64,000 nt of DNA, from contig WNNJ02001104.1 in the NCBI GenBank assembly GCA_012934845.2, positions 372,001 through 436,000 of the forward strand, in the 5' to 3' direction. How positions within the stretch are numbered: the stretch's first letter is position 1; every line of letters begins with the position of its first letter. The position numbers and the translations under genes are program-made. The notes beneath the pieces were generated by a model, which worked only from the letters and a program-made list of their open reading frames with translations, was not told the DNA's origin and searched no databases. Source of the stretch: Pomphorhynchus laevis. Lineage: Eukaryota > Acanthocephala > Palaeacanthocephala > Echinorhynchida > Pomphorhynchidae. Shown here piece by piece: positions 31,830 to 42,675 of the stretch.

Positions 31830-32470
31830 GGGAGAATCATATTGAATTTCATAGACATCGAGTAGAGATTTACTAAAAACTAAATTAGCAAGGAAGAACT
31901 ATGTCCCATAAACCCGGTTGCCTGAGTTACGTGTTGAATAAGAGATAGATAGATCATCAATGAGAAAGTTTCATAATTCGGTGTCCAAATGGCATCCACT
32001 TTGATTACATTCGAATCGGGTATTCCCTGTTATATTAGGAATATTGAAGTCTCCAAGAAGGATAAAATTTGACGACTTTGTGAGATCAGTAAGATACTCA
32101 ATAACACTTTGTGTTAAGCAAGACGAACGTGGAGCACAATAGCATACACAAATGGTCATGGTGATGTCACCTGATTCTATCATTAAAGAGAGTAAATCCA
32201 TTCGTCCAACACAATATGACATGGAGTTATTTACGATAATTCTGTTAGCGACGTAAAAGTTGACTCCACCAATTCTACATTTATCATGCCGGTATGTTCT
32301 AAATAATGAGAAGCCTGGGATGGCAACACAAGCATCACTAATCCCACTGTGAAGCCAAGTTTCAGTAATTTCAAAAATCGACATATTGATGTGAGACAAA
32401 TAACAACTAAACTCATCAAACTTCGAAACTTAGCTGCGAACGTTAGAATATGCAATTTTTAGGGGATGTC
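31830..32470 (-). pseudogene. LINE-C ORF2, endonuclease domain
   Basis: Shows the APE-type order ITETWLHSGI, RIGGVNFYV, LLGDFNIPNI, but a stop lies in the NVRS block near 32430 and the frame is lost after 31971, so the SDH block is not in frame. Confidence 0.7.
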
Positions 32471-32524
32471 TACTACTATTCTTTGAAGTCTTATGCAGGA
32501 CACCATGGAATGAAATTAAGTCAC

Positions 32525-33055
32525 CTAAGACGCTACACCGTGAGTATTTAGGACTAACTTCTCCCAAATGCTGTAATCCTGAAAGGATGACAGCATTTGA
32601 AGTTCAGCATTTGAAGTATTATCGTGCTGATGCGTAGATGACAGTGAAAGTAATTCAATCCGCGGTTCACATAGGTCAGGAGTTGAACTGTCATCTAATG
32701 GCAGCTTAACGACAGGATTAACGGTACAGGTGTTTATCGAAGTTTGATGATCCGTACGGTCTTGAAAGACTCGAACGTCATTTAAGTTCAAAGGTAACGA
32801 TATATCACAACAATTCACATCACAAACCATATCTTGCACTAATTTCATTTGGAGGGCCGAAATCATTGTAGCAGAACAAAAGCCGCAATAAAAGTCCTTG
32901 CTCTTGAGTGACGACTCGGTATTTAAAGGAATGTCGACAATAGACCACACTTCACAGCCTTTATTGCAGCATTCGACCTCTAGCCGCTTATACGCATTAC
33001 GATGTTGCGTGATGTGTATGGTGTTTGACGCTCTCTTCGAATTTGCTTTCTTCAT
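32525..33055 (-). CDS. LINE-C ORF1 protein, truncated (176 aa)
   Basis: Starts MKKANSKRASNTIHITQ. Residues about 25-65 contain the ORF1 finger seen in the other families: C-C-x3-C-x2-W, then Y-C-G-F-C. It runs into a sequence unlike the other ORF1 copies after residue 160, at a deletion junction. Presumed RNA-binding partner of the LINE's ORF2. Nearly the same protein begins at 34207. Confidence 0.7.
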   Translation of the reverse strand: MKKANSKRASNTIHITQHRNAYKRLEVECCNKGCEVWSIVDIPLNTESSLKSKDFYCGFCSATMISALQMKLVQDMVCDVNCCDISLPLNLNDVRVFQDRTDHQTSINTCTVNPVVKLPLDDSSTPDLCEPRIELLSLSSTHQHDNTSNAELQMLSSFQDYSIWEKLVLNTHGVAS

Positions 33056-33179
33056 TGGATGTGCAAATCAAACAGGTAACATGTAAGTAGTTGTTAGACT
33101 TACTGGTAATGTCCGATTGTATTTACTTTAGATCTCAAATATATTTACTTTAGATCTCAAACTTTTTTAAGGTGAATAC

Positions 33180-34210
33180 AATTGATATCAAAGGTAAATA
33201 TCTATTAGCAATTTCACGCAATCCCAGGTCTGCATGTTTTGCGGAAGATAATACAACTTTCAACAATCTTGGTTTACTCTACCACCTTTTTTCCAAGTCG
33301 AAACAACTTTGTAACCTTCAGAGTAGAAGCTTGCTTCTCATCACCTTCTTAGAGTAATTGACAGAACACAGTACGGAGGCTGGACACATCGTCATTCATA
33401 CGTGTTTGTGAGTTGCTGGCCTTTGATTCAAGGATACCACTAAATAGGATATTGCAAGACCTATCTGGATGCGAACGGTAGTTTGTGGAAGGAGCGTTGT
33501 CCAAAGAAATGTTCTGACCATTTGAAGGTAAATAATTTCCTGATTTATTATTATTTTTGGCCTTCTGTTTTCTATCGATGGCCCCACTCGAATCGCTCAC
33601 TCTGATTTCACCCAATTGATGGTATGTCGATCCAGCGTTTCGTGTAGGTTGCAATAGGTTGTTGCGCCATACCCTTCCTTTGTTTACAGCTGGTGTAGTT
33701 GTTCAACATGAATGACCGATTTTTCTTTGTCCTTAAAGGATGACAGCATTTGAAGTTCAGCATTAGAAGTATTATCGTGCTGATGCGTAGATGACAGTGA
33801 AAGTAATTCAATCCGCGGTTCACATAGGTCAGGAGTTGAACTGTCATCTAATGGCAGCTTAACGACAGGATTAACGGTACAGGTTTTATCGAAGTTTGAT
33901 GATCCGTACGGTCTTGAAAGACACGAACGTCATTTAAGTTCAAAGGTAACGATATATCACAACAATTCACATCACAATCAATATCTTCCACTAGTTTCAT
34001 TTGGATGGCCGAAATCATTGTAGCTGAACAAAAGCCGCAATAAAAGTCCTTGCTCTTGAGTGACGACTCGGTATTCAAAGGAATGTCGACAATAGACCAC
34101 ACTTTACAGCCTTTATTGCAGCATTCGACCTCTAGCCGCTTATACGCATTACGATGTTGCGTGATGTGTATGGTGTTTGACGCTCTCTTCGAATTTGCTT
34201 TCTTCATTGT
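33180..34210 (-). mobile_element. Second LINE-C copy, ORF1 only
   Basis: ORF1 begins at 34207 with the same MKKANSKRAS start and stays almost identical to the first copy for about 470 bp (33735-34207 against 32580-33055), then continues through frame changes into the ORF1 C-terminal domain that the first copy lacks: DRSCNILFSGILES near 33440 and KLFRLGKK near 33300. It ends near 33170, where a 23-bp direct duplication (TACTTTAGATCTCAAA core) occurs at the junction. ORF2 is absent. Confidence 0.8.
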
Positions 34211-34399
34211 GAAATATATTGTGAAATATCTTTGCTTTCACAAACGCAAACACAAATGAAGAGCTTTTCATGTCGATAACTCATCATTCAACAGTTCAAA
34301 AAGAATGGAAATACAGAAAACCATCATACAACAAAAAAAGCGAACCACATAGCTTCTACATTGACATACCTGATGAACATTGGTTTTCACATGATATTA

Positions 34400-35800
34400 A
34401 CAAAAATAAGATAGCTTAAATGAGGACATATATGATATCACAAACAATACACGATATTTACGAAGAGGTGGTTCACTGGATCTTATCACTTCCTGCTACA
34501 TGCCTGAAATGACAGCAAAGAATTTGTTTACATGCTATCCAAATGCTTTAAATGCTTCAATACGAATAAACAGAGAAGGGATAATCCTTCAGAGAAAGCA
34601 ACCGTTTTGTGCCAACTGATTTTACAAGGAGTTGGAAGTCGAAAAATAAACTTCATAAGAAAATCACTGGCGCGGATATTAAAACTTTGGAAGAGTGGTG
34701 ATTTCGACAAACTTAAAGCTAAAGTAAAATATTCGTAAAAAGTAGTAAGACAAGATCAACTGAACGCTACTACAACTGGTGATAAATTAGCTATAAAAAG
34801 AATTGTTACATTGATCAAAAGCGACGAGCTAGGAAAATCGTATCGTGCTTTAAACCTTGATGGTGCATGAAGAGGTGTGCTAAATATGAATCAAATCATC
34901 ACTAATCAGACGGTTTTATCAACGTTAAAAGATCTTCACTCTCCCTCTAAAATGATAAATAATGAATTTGTGCTCAAACATGACCTTGATGGAGTAATTT
35001 AACATCATGAAATGCGGCATGCAGATGTCACGGCTAACGACATCATTAGATCTGCTACTAATACGATATGTTCTGCCGGTCCATCAGGAACAGACACTGA
35101 CGAATGGAAGAATTTTCTTACGAAACACGGTTTTGATTCCCGACATCTAACGTCAAAAATATGCGAATTTGTAATCAAAATAAGTACAGAAAAATAGACT
35201 CTCAAAGACTACATGCATACACAATATGTAGACTCATATTTATTGATAAGAAACCGGGAGTGCGACCAAGTGGAATCGGAGAAGTACCACGCAGAATTAT
35301 TGGACGAACGATTCTCAATCACATATCAAATGACGTAACATCAGTGTGTCGAAATATACAACTGTGTGCGGGACAACGATGTGGTACTGAAATATCAGTT
35401 TACACTGTTAGAGAATCCTTCAATAAATCACCGGATTTATACTTACTTCTTATTGATTCCAAGAATGCATTCAATGGCATAAACATACAACTGGCACTGA
35501 AAAGCATAGATCACTTGTGGCAGTCAATAAAAACAATTCTTCAAAATACCTATAGCGCGCCGTCGGATCTGACAGTAAATGGTATCACTCTTCAATCTAA
35601 AGAGGGATTCATACAAGGTAATCCATTATCAATGACAGCTTTGCTGTTGCATCATTGCCCATGATCGATAATCTTCAGAAAGTAGCTCATTACGCGAACA
35701 ATTTGTGATATGCGGTCGACGGTGGTTGTGTAGGTACGAAGGATCAGTTGTTTTTGGGCATACTGGACTTCGGAAAATTTTCGTTTTACCGATAACTGCT
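34400..35800 (+). mobile_element. Retroelement remnant with unassigned reverse transcriptase
   Basis: Plus-strand frames contain GPSGTDTDEWKNFLTKHGF, KPGVRPSGIGEVPRRIIG, IQLCAGQRCGTEI, IDSKNAFNGIN and KEGFIQGNPLSM, blocks of a reverse transcriptase type I have met in many aquatic invertebrates but cannot place in a named family. It is clearly decayed, with several breaks, and no ends or terminal repeats were recognised. I treat it as an old fossil element. Confidence 0.65.
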
Positions 35801-36051
35801 TGTGAAGAAATGTTGAACTTGTGGTTGGTGTTTCATCAAAATGTTCGTCAAAAGCTGTCGCAATACTAAGTAAGTTACTTTCACTTTTGTCTTCCATACG
35901 GTTACGATTACTAGAAGCAGCTACATATTTGGAACATCGACAAAATTCTAATGCAAAAGTTGCTGACTTAGATCCCGCAATATACAGTACGCCATCATAT
36001 ATCCAGGATAATTGGAGATTGCCTAATTATCACAAATTTCCGCTGATGTAG
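35652..36051. other. Unexplained ORF-bearing stretch
   Basis: Short frames occur on both strands (minus 35652-35897 with SVKRKFSEVQYAQKQ; plus 35821-36051 with YLEHRQNSNAKVADLDP). Neither matches a family I know. Probably transposon debris between two retroelement remnants. Confidence 0.25.
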
Positions 36052-36059
36052 CGAGTCAA

Positions 36060-36390
36060 ATGTTGAAGGATCTTATGTTAATTTTTTAACATGAGATCAT
36101 TTAGAGTTCGAGTCGGACGGTGTTTGCCTTCTTCTCGTACTTATACTACCGAAGTCCCACGGGGATCTATTTTAGGCCTATCGTTATTTAATATCTTCGT
36201 CAATCAGCTATTGAACTTGCTAAAAAATGTAAGATTCTTGCATTTGCCGATGACAAAAGAATGTGGAAGGTGATTAAGGATCTCGAAGATCGTGAAGTTT
36301 TTCAGGGCATGTTGAATCTTATTCATCGTTGGTCCATAACAACAGGAATTAGTTCAAATACTAAAAAGTTGCTTATATGGGTTTGATCGT
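36060..36390 (+). mobile_element. LINE reverse transcriptase fragment
   Basis: FRVRVGRCLPSSRTY, EVPRGSILGLSLFNIFVNQL and, in another frame, ADDKRMWKVIKDLED are motif B and motif C of a CR1-like reverse transcriptase (compare RSYIVRVGNCFSLRS at 16.45 kb). About 110 residues remain, with a frame change between motifs. Confidence 0.7.
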
Positions 36391-37685
36391 AGCAACGTGT
36401 GCCATGAATACTAACACGGTAACGAGATCATTACGAATTAAATATTTAAATTTAATATTTGATTTAAATTCGACCGTACTCGATTTTAATCATAAATAAT
36501 TCGGATTATTAATCGTAATTATTGCTGCCAATTCAAGAATTTTGATCATGTAATTTTTCAATTATTATACTTTAAAATGACCTGTGCAATAGAAATGCTG
36601 ATTGCTATTTTCATTCTCCACGCTATTTTTATCCTATCTACATTTAGATTTTAAATCTCAATATCAATAAAGCAGACGAGTCGAGTGATCGTCTGCCAAC
36701 ATTAAAAGGATTGAAACGTGAAACGTAGGTATTGGATCAGTAGCTGATGTGGTCAATTAATACTGAAATGTAGTGTCTTATTGTGACTTATAAATATAGG
36801 AAATTTAAAAATTTCAACCATCTTTTATGTAAGAAAAGTGCTCTCTAACAAGATAATTTGTGATAGAATTTTTGGTCAAAAATTTAAGGTAAAAATTTAT
36901 AAAAATTGTTAAAAATTTGGTAAAACTTTTTCTTAAAATTTTTAAAAAATGCATGTTTTGCGTTTTTTATATGCACAAGTTATATATTTGTGAACTAATC
37001 CGTTTTCAATAAATTTTTTCAATGTAGTTGTTAGATTTAATTTGATTTCTTAATGTATTTGTCACTTGAAGCTTTTTTAAATTAATAATTATTTATTAAT
37101 TTATTAATAAATAATTATTTATAAATAATTATTAATTAATAATTATTTATTAATTTATCACTTAATCTTGCATATACACGTTTTTTTATAACAACAAAAC
37201 AATTTATTCTGTTAGCTTTTGGCAGTATTAAATCATTATCCTTCAATGCTTTTTTGTATAAATTTCAAAGCTTTTCAATATTACGAGAAGCTTAATCTTA
37301 CGATAATACGAATAACATTTTGATCACATTTGTAAATTGTACTTATTTAAAAGCTGTGCAATTATTTTGTGCTTATCTCGAATTATTGATCTGAATTTAA
37401 ATTAAAATTTCAAGTTTAGACCGACTAATTTAAGATTTTAATATCAAGATATTTTTTACTAATTATTTTTTGTTGAGGATTAATTAATTCAGACTTTCAA
37501 ATTTCGTCAATTAATATTATGATTTCGTCATTTTAATTAATATTAAATTTCGTAAATTAATAAAGTTGTGTTATTTTTTCTATTAACGCATTTTTGAATT
37601 TAGAATTACATGTTTTTTAATATTCAAAAATACTGTTCGAAAATTGTAGTGTTTAAAAACTGCAATTATTTTAATATTTAATAAT
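36391..37685. other. AT-rich intergenic DNA with one repeat
   Basis: Mostly AT-rich and non-coding. The segment 36680-36790 is a copy of the repeat found at 41.76-42.0 and 43.5-43.6 kb; it includes a small hairpin, GCAGACGA with TCGTCTGC. Confidence 0.45.
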
Positions 37686-37689
37686 TAAA

Positions 37690-38205
37690 TATTATTATTA
37701 AAAAAAGATTTATTTTAACGTGGCAAATGCGTGCCAGCGCACGCTTACATGACCACAACAAAACATAAATGTAAATCATGTGTCGAGGTGTGAAGTGTTC
37801 GAATGTGATAAAGGAAGGAGCGCGGCGGACGTCGAGAGGGAGTTGATTCCAGGCGTGTAAGGCGGCGACGAGGAAGGATCGTAGACCATAATTGTTGGAG
37901 TAATTGGGAACGTGGAGTAAGAGGGAATGACGGGAACACAGCGATAGCGAGGTGGGGCGAGTGTCGTCTAAGAAAGATTGATGAACGATGGGGAGCCGAC
38001 AGCGATGAGACGAAAAGTTACGAGAAGAAGGCGGAGTTGTATGCGGATGTGGATAGTGGGACAGGTAAGTTGTGCAAAATGTGTGACGGAGACGAAAGAG
38101 CACTCGAACGGCGGAGTTGATTATGCGTTGTAGGGGTAGGATAATGGATTTTGGAGAATTGGCGAAAAGGCTAAGCCAGTAATCGATTTTAGGGAAAAGA
38201 AACGA
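37690..38205 (-). mobile_element. L2-like LINE (family B), 3' end fragment
   Basis: The conserved tail TTTTAACGTGGCAAATGCGT at about 37711-37731 is followed, on the minus strand, by the C-terminal blocks NNYGLRSFLVAA, RRAPSFITFEH and FLDDTRPTSLSL, then by the LPLQRIINSAVRVL and PKIDYWLSLFANS segment. Small deletions break the frame. It is truncated at about 38205. Confidence 0.8.
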
Positions 38206-38481
38206 TTAAATTTAATAATATATTAATATTATTAATATTTAATATTATTAATATTTAATAATTATTTTGATATTTCTTTTAATAATTATTTGTTGTTGAA
38301 TATTAATTAATTCATACTTTTAAATTTCGTCAATTAATATTCAATGAATAAATTTGTGTAATTTTTTCAATTAAGGCATTTTGTATTTTTAAATTTAGAA
38401 ATATATTTTTTTGAATATTTAAAAATAGTTCAGAAATTGTACTTTGACTGTTTTTGAGAAAAAGCTTTTTTTTCTGCTCAG

Positions 38482-39019
38482 ATGTCTGATTTTGTTGGAC
38501 GCTATATCGACGAAAAGTTAATCGCATCGACCAAGTGCATTTTAATATCAATTTCTGATATAAATACACTTGCTGACAGATATCATTTGGAATTTAAACA
38601 GCTCTCCAGTTGCCTGGCTTCTGCTTTGCAAGACAATGAAAGTGCATTGCTAAGAATAAATAAAATATTCCATGATGTTAATTCTCACGCGTAATTAGTT
38701 TAGAGAATGGATGAATAAATAGCAATGTTCACTTTTTAGCTCAAAAATAGCTTATCATTTTGAAAAGATGACAATTGCATGCAATTCAATCTCGAAAGTA
38801 TTAAGTGTTCTGACTGATCAACAAATGGATAATGAGCCCGCAATTCCTAGTCCAACATACCGCAAAGTCATTGATACTTGCTTCAAAATTGCTGAGCATG
38901 GGTGTCTAGTGTATGTATTTATTATTAGAGGAAGATGTGGAATATTTTCACCTCATAATATAGAATATGTTTACCTCATAATGTTCCATATTCTATATAT
39001 AACATGGAATATTGGCTAA
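38482..39019 (+). CDS. Hypothetical helical protein, two exons (about 162 aa)
   Basis: Exon 38482-38690 and exon 38740-39019 join in frame across a 49-nt GT-AG intron of the size used by other genes here. The protein begins MSDFVGRYIDEKLIAST, and both exons look helical, with heptad-like leucines (FKQLSSCLASALQDNES, then KMTIACNSISKVLSVL), like a small coiled-coil subunit of a complex. I do not recognise the family. After IAEHGCLV the frame turns AT-rich, and a consensus donor GTATGT at 38910 suggests the true protein may splice out there, so the last 35 residues are doubtful. Confidence 0.5.
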
Positions 39020-39235
39020 TCATATATGAATATATTAATTATATTAATATTAATATTATTATATTAATATAATATTTATATTAAAGAACATTCACATAGT
39101 AATTTAAATCATCAAATTTAATTTTAAATTAGCAGTAAATTTAACTAAAATAGAAATTTTTTCTTTTGATTGCAAAGATAGTAGAGACAAATCGAATTAT
39201 GGCAACAAATAGACTTAAATAAAAATATTACAAAA

Positions 39236-39520
39236 TCACTTCTTCAAATCTTCAAGTGCTTCCTTAATGATTTCTTCAATTTCACCTGCGATTGGCCGTA
39301 AGTGAGCCTCATTTCGCCAACATCGCTCAGCCAAATTCCAACAATGATTATCTGCAGCTAAGTTGGAAGGCCGATCAGGACGTAAACCTGAAAAGTATCA
39401 TGTATTTAAACAAACGACAAAGTAAATTGTTACTACCTTCTTTGACAGCGATCCAAAGAGAAGTTGGATTGTTATATTGTAAATAATTTGACGGGAGATT
39501 GCTGCTATTGGCGAGCAAAT
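39236..39520 (-). CDS. Protein-kinase-like C terminus, last two exons
   Basis: Minus strand: exon from about 39520 to 39437, a 49-nt GT-AG intron (39388-39436), and a last exon 39387-39236 ending in TGA. The product reads SLWIAVKEG, GLRPDRPSN, NLAERCWRNEAHLRPIAGEI and a short helical tail. The I-x-x-G-L-R-P-x-R-P and C-W-x5-L-R-P pattern is subdomain XI of protein kinases, most like TKL or Tyr kinases. The upstream part of the kinase domain is not found in the next kilobases, and the exon runs into a palindromic repeat at about 39520, so this may be the tail of a long gene with large introns or a truncated pseudogene. Confidence 0.55.
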
Positions 39521-39650
39521 GCCATATTTCGTTAATCTCTGTTCGAATCTTCAGTAATTTTCTGAGATGCTAATAGATATTAACGAAATATCAAGTGAAT
39601 ATTTTCCTCCTTTCTTTAATCCAGCTCCAATAATTCTTTATCAATAATGG
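39520..39650. repeat. Palindromic MITE-like repeat, copy 1
   Basis: Contains both halves of the GTTAGCGAAATATCAAAT-type arm and the end TCCAGCTCCAATAATTCTTT. The left half is shortened where it meets the kinase-like exon. Confidence 0.75.
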
Positions 39651-39759
39651 ATCATTTATCAACTATTTTAAATAATTAATAAATTTATATATCGACTTGT
39701 GCATACTATTAAATACACTGAGATTAAAGAGTGAAAATATATTTGTTTTAAAATAGTTA

Positions 39760-39912
39760 ACTCTTCTAAACCAAAAAGAGGAACATTTTATTTGATATTT
39801 TGCTAACCTCTATTAGAATCTTCAGTAATTTCCCAAAGATGCTAGCGAAATATAGTTAGCGAAATATCAAATAAAAAGTTCCTCTTTTTTATCCAGCTCC
39901 AATAACGCTTAA
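39760..39912. repeat. Palindromic MITE-like repeat, copy 2
   Basis: Arms ATTTGATATTTTGCTAACCT and its complement flank a short centre with AATCTTCAG; the right end is TATCCAGCTCCAATAA. Confidence 0.8.
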
Positions 39913-40077
39913 AATACAATATTTTTGAAGATGTCATCAAACGGTTGCCCAAATAAAAAAAGGAATTTTAATTTCTTTGTGTTAGACTTTGCCATTAATT
40001 ATCCAGCTAAACAATTATTCTAGCCTGACTATTTTTGTAAATAATTATAATATTAATTATACTTATGTTATAAATTA

Positions 40078-40150
40078 TATAATATATAATATATATTATA
40101 TAATATAATATATTATAATATATATAATATATTATAATTATATAATATTA
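40078..40150. repeat. AT microsatellite
   Basis: Nearly pure ATATAATATA-type sequence of about 70 bases. Confidence 0.8.
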
Positions 40151-40374
40151 ATAATACCAATAATACTCATTAGTCAGTCATCTCTCAAGACACGCATGGA
40201 TACGAACAGACTGTGTTCGAAGGGATGACGTGTTCTTTATTTATTGAAAATTTGTTTCAAATCCCTGCCTGTCTAATGTTTTAAGATTTTTTACATCGTA
40301 TTGGTTCGTCTTCACATCGAGTTGCTCATGCGAATTTTCCCAATCGCATGAGTTGCTATACGATTACCATAGAT

Positions 40375-40445
40375 CAGTGGTTCTCAACCACTGTCCCGCG
40401 GCACGTCAGTTTGCCGCAATATGATTATTGGTGTACAATGAAGAA
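40375..40445 (+). mobile_element. hAT-like DNA transposon terminus
   Basis: CAGTGGTTCTCAACCACTGT followed by CCCGCGGCACG and TTTGCCGC is the standard terminal inverted repeat form of many hAT elements and their MITEs. The opposite end was not found nearby, so this is a fragment. Confidence 0.6.
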
Positions 40446-40461
40446 ATTGTAAATGAAGGTT

Positions 40462-40690
40462 TTAAATAGTTGATAATGATCCCTTATTGATAAATAATTA
40501 TTGGAGCTGGATCAAAAAATGGACACTTTTATTTGATATTTCGCTAACCTCTGTTAGCATCTTCAGAGAATTACTTTTAGTAATTACTTTTAATAGTAAC
40601 TTTTTGAAGATACTAACAGATGTTAGAGAAATATCAATTAAAATTTTCTTCCTTTCTTTTGATTCAGCTCCAATCATTCTTTAATATTAT
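40462..40690. repeat. Palindromic MITE-like repeat, copy 3 (most complete)
   Basis: Both terminal sequences are present: ATTATTGGAGCTGGATCAAA on the left and, inverted, TTTGATTCAGCTCCAATCAT on the right. Inner arms carry TTTCGCTAACCTCTGTTAGC, and GAAGATACTAACAG on the right. Flanks GTTGATAATGATC and TGATAAATAA are shared with copies 4 and 5. Confidence 0.85.
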
Positions 40691-41163
40691 AAATATTATT
40701 ATAATTATATTTAAAAATAACCTTTAGATATTATTATATTATATATTATAATATTATATTTTATATAATACTAGATTAGTAACTAATTATCAATTAATGT
40801 ATTAATTTGGTGAAAAAGTAACTAATGTAATATAATTATATTTAATTATTATTATATAATTATTAGATATAATTATTACAGTTTACATGTAAAGACGAAC
40901 AAATATTAATCTAAGCAGTGAAACTGTCGATAATGTGTAAACCGTGAATATTGAGTGAATATTATAAAAACATGATAACGATAATTCCATAAACTCACTG
41001 CGATTGAAAACACTTACAAATATGGTGTTTTATCGAAAACACTATATTGTAAAACACTATAATTGAAATCATTATGTTCTAGCGAAATTAAATAACATCA
41101 TATACTATTCATCTGATTTGGATCTGTTTCTTTGTTAATTTTCACGCATCTAACGAGTAAGTA

Positions 41164-41400
41164 GTTGATAATGATTCATTGTTGATGAATATTAATTATT
41201 GGAGCTGGATTAAAAAATGGAGGAATTTTATTTGATATGTTGCTAATCTCTGTTATCTTTTTCAAAAAATTACTGTGAAGTAATTTTCTGAAGATGCTAA
41301 CAGAGGTTAACGAAATATTAAATGAATATTTTCCTTCTTTCTTTTGATCCAGTGATTTAGTGATTCTTAAAATTTCAATCAACACATTTAAGGGATCATA
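41164..41400. repeat. Palindromic MITE-like repeat, copy 4
   Basis: Left end ATTATTGGAGCTGGATTAAA, centre with GAAGATGCTAACAGAGG, and right end TTTTGATCCAG followed by a changed terminus. Confidence 0.8.
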
Positions 41401-41527
41401 ATTATTTTTTATATAAAAATTTATATTAATTTTTTGAATGAATATTTATACTATTATCTTTATTAAATAGTTTTAGAATACGATATTATTCGATATAGTT
41501 ACCTTGAATAAGAGAAAATTCATCATT

Positions 41528-41632
41528 GGCGTGTATTTGCCCCACTGCTATGTTGGGTAAATCAGTTCCTCTTGATTACCTCTTTTATTTATTCTAGCAC
41601 ATGTTATATTATTTATTAATCGTTTCATAAAA
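41528..41632 (+). repeat. Fragment of the Naiad-type terminal segment
   Basis: GCCCCACTGCTATGTTGGGT and then CAGTTCCTCTTGATTACCTC follow the order found, inverted, at 26590-26680, and partly at 52835-52860. It directly abuts the large palindrome at 41631. Confidence 0.55.
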
Positions 41633-42117
41633 ATACTGGATTATAAATATTATTTTTTAAGATAAAGATATTTCCATGTTTTAATTTTTTATGCTACAAA
41701 ATATTGAAATTTTATGATGACACCCCACGTTGATTTCATTCTATCTATAAGCCAACAGCAGGACGCTACATTTCAGTGTTGGTGGACCTAATACCTACGT
41801 TCACAGTTCGATCCTTTTAATGTTGGCTGACGATCACTCGACTCGCCTGCTTTATTGGGATTTTAGATTTAATAAAATATTCGTTTTACATTTTGCAAAT
41901 TTAATTTGAAATCATTTCTGATTTCAAATTAAATCAGAGATTAATTTCAGTAGCTGATGACGTCCACCTACACTGAAATGTGGCGTACTGCTGTGGCTTA
42001 TAGTTAGAATGAAATCAACGTGGGGTGTCATCATAAAATTTCAATATTTTGTAGCATAAAAAATTAAAACATGGAAATATCTTTATCTTAAAAAATAATA
42101 TTTATAATCCAGTATTT
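41631..42117. repeat. Large foldback element (487 bp)
   Basis: Arms of about 150 bp (41631-41783 and 41965-42117) are reverse complements with few mismatches; both contain AACGTGGGGTGTCATCATAA or its complement. The centre holds a copy of the repeat at 36680-36790 (ACGTAGGTATTAGGTCCACC on the minus strand). Non-coding. Confidence 0.85.
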
Positions 42118-42675
42118 TGTAATGTATGATATTACAAATATTATAATATTTTAATATAATACGTAATTTGTAATATATTTTTATGTGACATTGTGCGAAT
42201 TGTAATTCTTCCGTCGCCCCATGATTTTTACATTGATTTCTTTTATCAATGACTTTTGAAAATTTTCGAATCCATTTCAAGGCTTCTAGGAATTAGTGTC
42301 TACATTTTGTATATAATTACCGATAAAAATATAGCAAATCTTCTAATTTCGTTTAATTTGCTCAATAATTTATTATTTTATAAATAAATTTATTTATAAA
42401 TTTCGTATTCTTTTCGTATTCTACCGAATTAATTTTAAAGAATAATAATTTTTATTAAACTAATTTTACCGTTATTGTTAATTTTCAAAACGCATCGACT
42501 TGTCATTAAGATATACTTTATATTGTTGAATGCAGAAAGACCCAGACAACTGTATTATGACATAATTTCACCAGATATTAACATGTTCCATTCCATTAAA
42601 TATGTTTCTTTTGGTATTAACCTTATGTTTTTGTAATTCGTTTGTACTTATTAAAACTATTCTAATTATAACAGT

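Larger units (their letters stand above)
29790..33060 (-). mobile_element. CR1-like LINE (family C), nearly complete, broken
   Basis: Minus-strand element with ORF1 (33055 to about 32525), endonuclease (about 32470-31830), the connecting region (31791-31213) and reverse transcriptase (31325-29815). Compared with the ORF1 copy upstream, the C-terminal part of ORF1 is missing, so this copy has an internal deletion at about 32520-32580. The motif C sequence reads AFADYLKL instead of FADD, so the catalytic Asp pair is lost. Several frame changes are present. The 5' homology with the upstream copy begins within a few bases of the ORF1 ATG. Confidence 0.85.

Noticed and set aside
40487-40684. 65-aa ORF
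   Set aside because: It runs through a palindromic repeat and reflects the repeat sequence; the same peptide pattern appears antisense in the next copy.
42083-42280. Minus-strand frame with ALKWIRKFSK, perhaps an upstream kinase exon
   Set aside because: The similarity to kinase N-terminal linkers is only a few residues and no splice sites fit.
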